From: Trachythela sp. YZ-2020
Taxonomy: Eukaryota > Cnidaria > Anthozoa > Malacalcyonacea > Clavulariidae
Length of the DNA stretch: 64,000 nt
Assembly: GCA_016169945.1 (NCBI GenBank)
Contig: JADLSH010000395.1
Span: 3,078,501 to 3,142,500, forward strand
Direction of reading: 5' to 3'
In this document: positions 22,012 through 31,682 of the stretch, in pieces
Numbering within the stretch: the stretch's first letter is position 1
How the letters are laid out: each line of letters opens with the position of its first letter
Translations under genes and position numbers: made by a program
Notes under the pieces: generated by a model
Databases searched by the model: none
What the model was told of the DNA's origin: nothing
The model's input: only the letters and a program-made list of their open reading frames with translations

Positions 22012-25000
22012 GTAAATTCTTTTATATTCACGGCATTGTGATTTTTACACCACTACTATTGTTGTATGATAAATGTTAAATGCGACTGGATAAAACGGAA
22101 TGAAAATCCGCAGCTCCTATAGTCCCTAGCAAGTTCACTACATTGTCATTTTGTACATTTATACATAGAGTTCCGTGACTATATATGTTTTGCTTCTACT
22201 GTTTAATAGTTAATAATATTTAAAATGGTAGTTAAAGTTCACTATAGTTATAGTGCGATTTAACTGCGATACAGTTCCGCCGTATACGCTGGCCTGTTTG
22301 AGATTTTTAGTGATTATAAAAGCAATTCCAATAGATCTATAAAGACTCTCAAGTTGAAATCATTGATTTAATCTATCAGTTATATTGAGCTCTCTACACT
22401 TCGTCCGAATGATTCCGAAAAACGCCGCCAATTATCAGTTAAATTTTACTAATACAGTTTAAATTGTACTACAAATGTTCGAAGGTTTGTTGATTGGGCT
22501 CATCGATTTTTTCTAGATAAAACAGTATAAGCTAGTGGTTTTCAAGCTAGTGGTTTTCAAGTTACGTCATCGTCGCCATGTTGGATGAACTTGACAAAGG
22601 ATTTTTCTTGTTTGTAATTCAAATTTCATCCAACATGGCGAAAATCTCTTTGTTCTTTGATTTCCTTGGGAATGGTTGCAAACCACCTATTCTTCATCTA
22701 TTTATCATGTTTCCATGGTAAATACACAAATATTTGTATAGAGAAAAAGGGAGTTGTCGAAACTTCCGCATTCAATCGGTTTGCAAATAGATAACGCTTT
22801 CTTGCACAAACAATATTTTATAGCCTATGAGAAATCTTTCTTTTGTGTTTAAATTCTGGTCAGCCTGAAGAAATAGAAGTATACCGAAGACTTTTAGGCC
22901 TTGCCCTTGGCGTATATTTTTTGGCTGATGAGAAATTGAACTCGAGGTGAAAGGCAAAACTAAAGCCTTTATCTACATCGCGACCGTTGCTAAACACCCC
23001 AAAGTTTAAAGATTTCGTAATTTTAATGCAAAAATATAATAGTTTTCAAGTCTTTGTCTTTGAAGTGCTCGGAATGGAGAAATAAACCAGAATAAAAGCA
23101 GAAAACCAGCTTTGCCTGTTTGCCCTGTGTATCCATCCAATTTTATACTATATGTACCGTTACATACACGTAGAGACGTTAAGGAGATAGAGTCACATAT
23201 CCCATCTTTATGAAAAGGTTCTGATCACATCCGGCGAGAGCAAGATATTTTTGTCTGCCTTTCTGGAGTACTAAATATATGTTTGAAGGCAGGGACGTAG
23301 CGAGCGGGTGGTGTAACCCCCCCCCCCCCAACCGTAAAAGGTAAAAAAGAATCAGGTAAAATTCGAGGTAAAATTTTGACATTTTCAGGTAAAATTTGGG
23401 GGATAAACTCGTCGTCAGTATTTTGTAAAGTGATTACTAAAATAGAATGTTAAATTACTTGAAAGAGCCTGATCTCTTTAAAAACCTCCACGTAACTGAA
23501 ATTTTGTGCAAAACACAGTCAATTCAGAAAACGCCAGAAATGCAGTCCTGGAGCCTCAAAATTATTAAAATTTTCTGGGGGAGGAAAACTCATGTAGTAT
23601 TCAACTCAGTATTACAATTTATGATAATCAATGAGAAAAAGGCCTATTATAATCATTATATTTCAGATAAATTTTAACATTGAAGTTCAATTTTCAGGTA
23701 AAATTATTTGACACCCACCAACTCCAGATGCTTCGCTACGTCTCTGTTTGAGGGTAGCATGCATTTCTCGGCAACATTGCGGCGAGATTTTCTCTTTTCT
23801 CGGCAACATCTCGGCAACATTACTCAAAGTTGCACATTGCAACTTACTCAATACAATACAAAAAAAATATAAAAAATAAATATTGTATTGTATTGTATTG
23901 TATTGAGTAAGTTGCAATGTGTAATTGTGCTATTTAATTTAATAGATTGTTGCACCATAAGTCGGAATACCGCGTGACTCTACGACATTTTCGAATCATT
24001 GCTTTTTCTATAGGGAGCTGGCCGTATGGTAGGTACGGTTTACCTAAATCGAAATCTGGATGTCCTGAAACAACATGGCAGAAAGGTTGGCGGAGACAAG
24101 ATGTAACGACATACTACAGCGGTTTATCAGTTGATTCTCAAATGGATGTACAACAACCAACTTATAATCGAACATTTTGTGTAAAAACCGACTCCGGATC
24201 AATAAAAACTAGACTGTGGCCTAAAGGTAACTAAACTAACTATAATATTATCGTACAGGTGAATGTACCACAGAATACCGCAAAAATTTACATGTTCCAT
24301 ATCTTTTGTCAAATATATATAATGTGGCTTCTTAATATTTTTTAGTATAGTTTATCGATATATTTTTTCTTCCTGGGGGTTTTGGGGCTAGATTTCATAG
24401 ACTTAAATATATTTTTTTAATTGAACATTCTGTGGAACAAACTCTAATGTACCACAGAATACCAGTGCAGAGATAAATAAGCAACGGTTTATCAAATTGT
24501 GATAATACTGTAGGATATTGCTAACTTAATTTAGTGAAAGGTAAATACTAAAATCAGTACAGCATACCAGTGGTGTAACCAAACAATACCAGGTTTATCA
24601 ATAATTTTGAAAAATTCAGTTTTTCAATTCAATGGTAAAATTGATTCCTCGGTGTGATTCCTGTATAGTAATAATGCATGGCCATGGGAATTGGGTCAAA
24701 AGTATTTTAATATATACTTTTAGAAGAATTTTAAAAGACTTCAGCCCAGGTAGAGAAATGAGAATATCCTGAATTTGCTATTTTGCACAATTTTCCGATA
24801 TAAAAGACGGAAGAATCGTACGAATCAGAGCAAAAATTAGTGGTGTAAGACACGTCACTCAAGCCGAGTATTGAATTTATAAGATTTACCTTTTTAATGA
24901 TAAACCTGATCCAAACTCTTAACTTATAAAACATTTCCAAATTTTTTACTTAATTTGCATATTTGGATAAGTGGAATATTGGTGTCGCCAAGTGACTGTA

Positions 25001-28000
25001 GAAAGCAAAACGTTGATTGTTGGTTTCATCAATTAAATGTCGACCAAATGATAAAGATGATATTTCAAACCCTGTATAATACTTCAAAATATATAAGGCC
25101 GGGGAGGCGTGATTTTTGCACACCCTGTATTAATATTGAGTTTTTGACACGATTCCATAGCGTGATAGCGAGGCTAGGCTTTTCAGTTTTTGAAAGCAAA
25201 CAAACCGTCCATGAAAGTGAATTTTCAAAGATCAGTAGATCGAAGATTTTCAAAAATATTGAATTTGGAGCTATCGTGAGCAGAGTGTTCTTTTTACATG
25301 CGACTTTTTAGAAGACCAATCATAGAGTTAGTAGAGGTGAAAAAACATTCATGCATGCATCAGGCACTGTGTTGACAACACCTCAATGGATACAATTTAC
25401 ATTTCGTTGAGACTTGTGTAGTATGCACGTTCTTAATTATTTCTACGTCTTGCTATTTTTCTTTACGTCACAGGGTTCTACTGTATTTAATTACAAAGCC
25501 AAATACAGTTCTTGTCCCTCCGGAATGATCGGAGGTGCTGTACAATGGAATGATAAAGATTTCAGAAATAAAAACCAACATGGTGGAACATTGCCTGATG
25601 GTGTGTATGATTCCAATACCAAGATAAACTACTGTTGTCAAAATATGGGCAGATGGTTTGATCCAATTGAGCTGCCAATACATCGTCCATTCTACCTCCT
25701 ACCTCACAATAATTCTGCTGTTTCCTTCCCAAATTGTCAGCGTGTCAGATGGACCATGAGCTGGTTGGAGTATTACAATACGGTAGATTCAAGGGCTGGA
25801 GGCGGAGCAACTGATGGTGATAAATTGTATGGTGATCATGTGTATATCGATAATTTGCGCTATGAATCCCCACTATCTCGATCAAGGAGATTAGTTAGGA
25901 GCCTTAGGGCATATTATTGTTACTATCAAGGTATGTTATGGTTAACTATTTCTTGACATGCAATAAAAAACTCTCGCAATGCAAAATTTCGAATACGATA
26001 AATTTATAAATTATGAGTTGCAATTATTGTATTATTGATTTGGAAAGATTCTGTAGTTAATTACATCGTAACGTTTTTTCTGACAATATTTATAATTAGC
26101 CCCAGTCACGATCCAGTGATCTGAATTTCTCCAATCCACCAGTCACTCATTGTTTTGATATATTTGTGAGGTTATGCAAATTACCGAGACGCGAGGCTTG
26201 TAATTCAAACATGGTCCCTATAATACAGTGTCTGGAAACGAGGCAAACTTGCGTTTATAGCCATGTGTGTGGGTTGATGTTGAGGGTGCACTGAGAGTGC
26301 ACGTTTTCTTTGTTTTACAAATGTCAATATTCAGCGGCAAGGATTTTATTGGCTGCTTCCTTCATTATGCTAAGAGAACAATGTGTTTACTGGGCGTGAA
26401 GGTACACAAACATGAACAAAAACATAGAACAAAAGGTTTAGATGCGTTTCCAGACACTGTGTTATAGGGACTATGTTCAAACACAGCCTTCCAGCTGCGC
26501 CCTCAGGTTGTCACTGATTTGGCAAAAACCTTGCATTTTTCGCTTCTCGGTAATTAACTGTTACTCAGTATTTTGCGATCTGCGAGTGTGTAGAGAAAAT
26601 CAAGCCAATGTTCTTAAGATATAACTATTTCTCTTGTAATATTTTATGTTAAACTATAGGTTGTCGTTACGAGATGAACAAGAATGAAGGTGTATTGAGA
26701 TCACCAAATTTCAACAACAATCCTCAATTTACGAAGTGTTCATGGTTGATTACAGTTGATCAATTTCTTAAGATTTCACTCCAGTTTAATCAGCTCAACT
26801 TGAATAATTGTCAAGAAAGCCGTGTTTATATTTACGACGGTAACACTGAAGAGTCTCCATTTATGGGACAATATTGTGATATATCAAACCTCAGGGAACG
26901 GAGAATAATATCTTCTGCAAATCAGATGCTTGTAATATTTTCATCTAAAATTCCAAGAGAGCATCTGAAAACTCGACCAAGTTTTGAAGCCAAGTATACC
27001 GCTCTGACGCCAGGTTTGACAATATGCATTAAAAACCTTTCAAAACTAGTTTATGTATTAGTTAAATTACGCGGTTTGGATTAGTTAACTCTATGAACTA
27101 CATTTTTATACAACTGGCCCCTAGCAAACTATCGCAAACATCAGAATATGAGTCCAACTTTGGGCCCATGCATATATGGACTTCAGTCCATATCTATTTA
27201 TATTTTAGGACGTTTTAGTTGCGACTTTATTTTAAACAAAATAACTTACTACATATGACGTTTAGTTAGTTAATCTGCACTTTGCAGATAATATATTGAA
27301 CTATATAATTATGTTATAGCTTCGCGTCACACCGAGGAGAGAAATTTTAACACAAATAAAAGCTAAAAGCATGCAGCGAATACATATATGAGCCGAAGGT
27401 TTATATATTCATTATTCGATGGCGTAGTGTCCGACATTCTAGGCCATATATCTACAATCTTGGACATAACGCTTGAGACGATTCCTCACAACATTGCAAA
27501 GTTAATGTACATTGAAAAAACAAACTTCGTGACTCCTTCTCACCCAGTTCAATTTTGTGAACAACCCCGAAACAACTTTTGGTAATCTACCATATGACAC
27601 AAGCTCAACATTGAGTCAGGGGAGCGGGACTTAATTATTTTACATGGCCGGAATTTATTATAAGGGGTATGCGAATTTTCTATAGGGAATTTATTACAAG
27701 GGGTGTGCGAATTTTGTATAGAGGGAAAGGTAGTCTTAACCTGTTGTGTCCAAGATTGTAGCTATACTGTATGTTACTAACAATGAAGTTTTAGTACCAA
27801 CTGCAGTTATTGTGTTATCATTTCAGGACCTACATGCATGCGGCTGTGTACAGAAAATCTTCCATTGTTCTCTACCAATCATTGGCATTGTTCTCTACCT
27901 AGATATATCTATAATATTTTATGTTAAACTATAGGTTGTCGTTTTGAGATGAACAAGAATGAAGATGTATTGAGTTCACCAAGTTCCACTGTTAGTCCTC

Positions 28001-29327
28001 GATTTATAAAGTGTTCATGGTTGATTACAGTTCATCAATTTTATATCATTTCACTCCAGTTTACTCGACTGAATCATTGTCAAGAAAACAGTGTTTTAAT
28101 TTACGACGGCAAAACAGAACAATCACCATTATTGAGAATTGAGTGTAACATATCCAGATTTAAAGAGCAGAGAATAATATCTTCTGGCAATCAGGTTCTC
28201 GTAATACTTTCATTCAAAAATCCATCTAAGCATCCAATATCTCCACCAAGTTTTGAAGCCAAATACAGCGCTATGACGCCACCAGGTACGACAATGTAAA
28301 AGCGTTCAATTTCTTAATCATTTAATTATTTTAGTTCGTCACAGAGATCGCTCAGATTTTGGAGTAAAATGGCAGTTAATTGTAAGTTACTCGATTCTGA
28401 TTCAGATTGGAATGTCTGGTTTCCTTGGAGCCTGTTTCATCCAGGGTTTCACTCGATCGCCTTGGTTGTTCCAAAGCTGAGTGAAGCTTACCTTACTATG
28501 GCGAGTAGCGGAAGGAGCTGTTTCATTCGTGACACTGTGGGCTACAGATCTTGGTTCATATAGGCAGGTAGCAGTGGCTCTCGTTTTCTGGCCGTCTAAT
28601 TATTGTTCCATTTCGTTTGGGAAAAGCAGCGATGAAGCGAAATGAAACATACCTCAAAGATCTGTTAACTGCCGTGAGAAAAAAGGGGCCATTTTTTACA
28701 CACGCGGCAAATAGAGAAACACGGTGTTTTCCATAAACACAAAACAATTATATCTATAGTCACAGTGCCTACTCCTTGAGTACATTCAAGAGGTCTTACT
28801 TACACCTTTCAGTAAATTCGTTGAATCAATATTATTAATAGTATTAACTATTTTATCTTATAGGTTTTACTCGACTTGAATCCTCCAGGTGCAAAACTGG
28901 TAGGTTAAAATGGAGTCTTGGCGTAGTATCACTTTTCTTCCTCATCATTCTATTTCTTGTGATATTTCGGAGAAAAGTGATGCAACGTCTGGCAAAATTA
29001 CGCTGCCATGGCAACGGAGGAAATGAGGAGACACGTGAGCAGGAAATTGGTACAAGCCGATCGTTTGAAAATGGTGCATTTGCTTCATCTAACAATAAAG
29101 ATAGAAACCCTGACCTCCAAACGGCACAGGATCGTGCTTTCACGGGTGAACAGAATTCAGATGGTGATAATTACACGGAATTGATTATCGAAAATATACA
29201 ACATGAAAACAATTATGAATCATTGGGTGACGTTGAGGGGTCACAAAATGTTCAAAACACTGGTGCCGATGATTATGTGATTGCCTGTGTTGATACGAAA
29301 GATGCATATGAATACCCCGTTGTATAG
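21935..29327 (+). CDS. Gene B: ApeC-CUB-CUB transmembrane receptor
   Basis: Exons 21935-22011, about 24018-24226, 25474-25930, 26660-27013, 27935-28285 and 28864-29327. The order is signal peptide, ApeC, CUB, CUB, membrane segment, then a tail of about 120 residues with several tyrosine motifs, so roughly 640 residues. It is a tandem paralogue of gene A with an extra CUB and its own tail. Two oddities remain. Exon 2 joins in frame only from an acceptor 4 bases past the obvious TATAG. Exon 3 is 457 bp, not a multiple of three, so the plain join meets a stop after GFYCI. The gene may be an allelic null, carry an assembly error or use another splice site. A possible AATAAA lies at 29696. Role inferred as for gene A. 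Confidence 0.7.
22548..22688. repeat. Foldback MITE with CCAACATGGCG arms
   Basis: GTGGTTTTCAA and CGCCATGTTGGATGAA at the left are mirrored by TTCATCCAACATGGCG and TTGCAAACCAC at the right. A 15-bp direct duplication (GCTAGTGGTTTTCAA) adjoins the left end at 22531-22560. In the first intron of gene B. Confidence 0.65.
23290..23747. mobile_element. Non-autonomous hAT-like element
   Basis: Inverted ends CAGGGACGTAGCG and CGCTACGTCTCTG. Eight-base flanks TTTGAAGG (23282-23289) and TTTGAGGG (23748-23755) differ at one base, fitting the 8-bp target duplication of hAT elements. The interior has AGGTAAAATTT repeats and no transposase. In the first intron of gene B. Confidence 0.7.
23833..23921. 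repeat. Hairpin built on TATTG/CAATA repeats
   Basis: CACATTGCAACTTACTCAAT at the left is mirrored by ATTGAGTAAGTTGCAATGTG at the right, with CAATA/TATTG repeats and an A-rich loop between. Lies about 95 bp before gene B exon 2. Confidence 0.8.
24018..24226 (+). CDS. Gene B exon 2: N-terminal half of ApeC
   Basis: Encodes WPYGRYGLPKSKSGCPE, WQKGWRRQD, RTFCVKT and ends WPKG before GTAACT. The best-looking acceptor is TATAG ending at 24013, but only the AG ending at 24017 joins exon 1 in frame. Confidence 0.7.
25474..25930 (+). CDS. Gene B exon 3: C-terminal half of ApeC, with a 4-nt frame problem
   Basis: Encodes SSCPSGM, GAVQWND, GGTLPDGVYD, NYCCQNMGRW, PFYLLPH and YYCYYQG before GTATGT. 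At its 5' end the sequence after GGTTCTACTGTAT is TTAATTACAAAGCC, where gene A has CTATAAAGCC, a net gain of 4 bases that shifts the frame and creates TAA. An AG inside (ending 25498) could restore frame but would drop the FYCIYK segment with its cysteine. The rest of the exon is open and well conserved. Confidence 0.75.
26205..26484. repeat. Foldback MITE in gene B intron
   Basis: CATGGTCCCTATAATACAGT and GTCTGGAAACG at the left are mirrored by CGTTTCCAGACACTGTG and TTATAGGGACTATG at the right, about 280 bp in total, without coding capacity. Confidence 0.65.
26660..27013 (+). CDS. Gene B exon 4: first CUB domain
   Basis: 354 bp, phase 1 to phase 1, between AAACTATAG and GTTTGA. Contains GCRYEMNKNEGV, SPNF, KCSW, NNCQ, VYIYDG, QYCD and the SSANQM turn: a complete CUB with four cysteines. 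Confidence 0.85.
27650..27722 (+). repeat. Two-copy 37-bp tandem repeat
   Basis: GGAATTTATTATAAGGGGTA plus TGCGAATTTTCTATAG is followed at once by a copy with three changes. Intron between the two CUB exons of gene B. Confidence 0.7.
27935..28285 (+). CDS. Gene B exon 5: second CUB domain
   Basis: 351 bp, phase 1 to phase 1, between AAACTATAG and GTACGA. GCRFEMNKNEDV, KCSW, NHCQ, VLIYDG, ECN and SSGNQV make a second full CUB, closely related to exon 4. The last 19 bases of both preceding introns are the same (ATTTTATGTTAAACTATAG), so exon and flank were duplicated together. Confidence 0.85.
28864..29327 (+). CDS. Gene B exon 6: membrane segment and tyrosine-rich tail
   Basis: After ATCTTATAG, phase 1, open to TAG at 29325. 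GFTRLESSRCKTGRL leads into a helix of about 18 hydrophobic residues (28912-28965) followed by RRK stop-transfer residues. The tail of about 120 residues is acidic and polar and contains NYTEL (Tyr codon 29172), NYESL (29214), DYVIA (29274) and AYEYP (29307). The first two make YxxL-x10-YxxL, close to an ITAM layout. Confidence 0.8.
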
Positions 29328-31682
29328 ATAGGGACAGTCGAGAAAATGTTTCGCTGTCACGCCCTTTCGATGGGATTTCGATGATTTTCAAATTTCAACT
29401 CATTTAAATGTTATTTCTATGTACAAATATAGATCTAAAGAAGTACGGAACGAAAACAATAGCTTCCATTATGCACTGATCGTCTAATACAGCTGTATTC
29501 TCTCTTCTTTGCCAGTATTATTATTGTTTCATTTATATTATAAGGGCACTTTTGCCCCCCTTGCCCCCCTTAGGAAAGGACAGGAGGGGCGCTTGCTCCC
29601 CCCGCTCCGGCGTCCCTGTTCGTAGTTTTCGAAAAAGTTAGTGGAAAATATTGAAATTAATATTGCATAAATAAGTGTTTTACCAGGGTTTCGAAAATAA
29701 ATTCACGAAACTGTTTACCAAGTTATTTTTCTCGAGTGTTTGTATGACACGAAAGACAATGACAAAAAAACGAGGTCGTTAGGCCCTCTCTCCTCCGCAG
29801 AGGCTTTTGAGCGAGCGCTGCACGCAAGATTGCTAAGATTAACATTATAGCAGACTAATTGGGGGACCTATAATGCTAATCTTGCGTGCAGCGCTCGCTC
29901 AAAAGCCTATCTTGCGTGCAGCGCTCGCTCAAAAGCCTCTGCGGAGGAGAGAGGTTTAGGCCGAGTCGTTTTTGGTGTCTCGTTGTTTAAAAAAACCCTC
30001 CAGAGAACAAAAGCAGTCCAGTGAAATGATATTGTTCTGAAGTGTTTGGAAACCCTCGTTCGTGAAATCCGTGTGACAAGTTCATGAAATAACTTCTCGA
30101 TCGTCTAGTGCTGTAACTTCTTTAATTAGATAAATTGGTGTCTGTGTCGAGTTTTGATTATGTAATTAACCTGGAAATGTGGTAATAGATATACAATTTT
30201 CATTGTTTTACTGTTTTTTTACATCCCCATTCGACTTGAAATTTGTTTTGAATACTTGTTATAATGACATACAAAATAATGTTAAACAGCCAGCTTTATA
30301 GGTTGCATAGTTAAAGATTTGAGAATTTAGTCAACCTCTATCCATAAAGATGCTCCTTTAAAACGCGATATAGTACAGTAAAACTTTCTCATGACAAGGT
30401 GAATTTTATATATTTGTAATCCACATCAAACAAGAAACATATAAATATGCTTAAATCAAATAAACGATTTTCCACGGCGTATTCGCAATCTTGAATCTTG
30501 TTATGAAAATTAAAGCCCAGCATTTGGGAAATCACTCGCTGATACCGTATTCGTATAACTATATATTGCAAAGCGAATTGAAACATAAAGTGAAGTTCTT
30601 TGGATGGCCTGATCCAAACACGGGTTTCGACCAATCAGAGCACGCGTTATATACATGTTATTTTATAAAAATATTTCTAAAAATTAAAAATTATCCGCGG
30701 ACGCTGATAAAAATACGGTTGTCAATATCAGAGTGAAAAATTGATGAATCAAAGACACATGAACACTACTAAAAGTGTTAAAAGTGAAATATAGCAAAAA
30801 TTGAGTTACAATAATTATTTCTACATATTTTAAGACTACAATTGAAATGATTTAATACAAATTGTCAATAAACTAGTGAATCAATCAACATAAAATGTAT
30901 CAATTGTACATTTCCCCCTTGAAATTCAGTGCACATAGCCTATGAAAATCAAATACAATCTACTCTAAACAAAAATTTAAAATGAGACATGGCAATTATA
31001 TCAATTAATATGAATTTTACAAATTCTAAAAATTATCATTATTGATATGAGTTCAATAAGCACAGTTTGTGTTTCTAGAAGATATCTCATATTCAACAGT
31101 ATACGCAAACTTATAATCAGTCGCATTCGAATATATCAAAACGCAGCAATCAATTTACTCTAATACTTGTCTTAACCAAATGCGGAGCTTAAGTAATTTA
31201 AGCTGCTATTCTTGAAATTTATCTGTACTGGTCAAGGAATCCATTGGTCTCCTGAATAGGTGGGTTTCACCATGCTCTATTGTGTAGCACATAGTGGTCA
31301 ACTTGCACTTATCCGAGTGAGAAAGTGATGTTAATTAATTATTTTCATTATATTTGGTGACAACCAAATAAAAGAGAGATGTTAATAGTTCAATTTTCTT
31401 GCTCCTACAAGTATCAACTCTTGAAGTTGACCACTACACTTACTAAAACCAACCAATACGTTGAACAGTTTTGAGTATACTGTCTATGAATGTTTCACAT
31501 GTTGAATCAAGTGGTGGAATGAGTTTACAGTATCGTCACGTGAAAAATGCAAACATTATCTAATTGAATTATTAACGAATATGAGATATCTACCTGTTAC
31601 ACCACTAGCTCTTCCATACTTCTTAAATTTACATTATTAAAGTTTAGTAAACATCTCCGTCAACACACGGTTGAGCTATACT
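29328..31682. other. Convergent intergenic region between gene B and sacsin
   Basis: Holds the 3' ends of gene B (+) and of the sacsin gene (-). Apart from the foldback repeat at 29781-29962 and a C/G-rich patch near 29560-29620, it is AT-rich without recognisable genes. A possible AATAAA for gene B is at 29696. Confidence 0.45.
29781..29962. repeat. Foldback MITE with an internally duplicated arm
   Basis: CTCCGCAGAGGCTTTTGAGC and GCTGCACGCAAGATT at the left are mirrored at the right, and in the right arm the unit TCTTGCGTGCAGCGCTCGCT with CAAAAGCCT is present twice in tandem. GC-rich arms in an AT-rich intergenic stretch. Confidence 0.75.
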
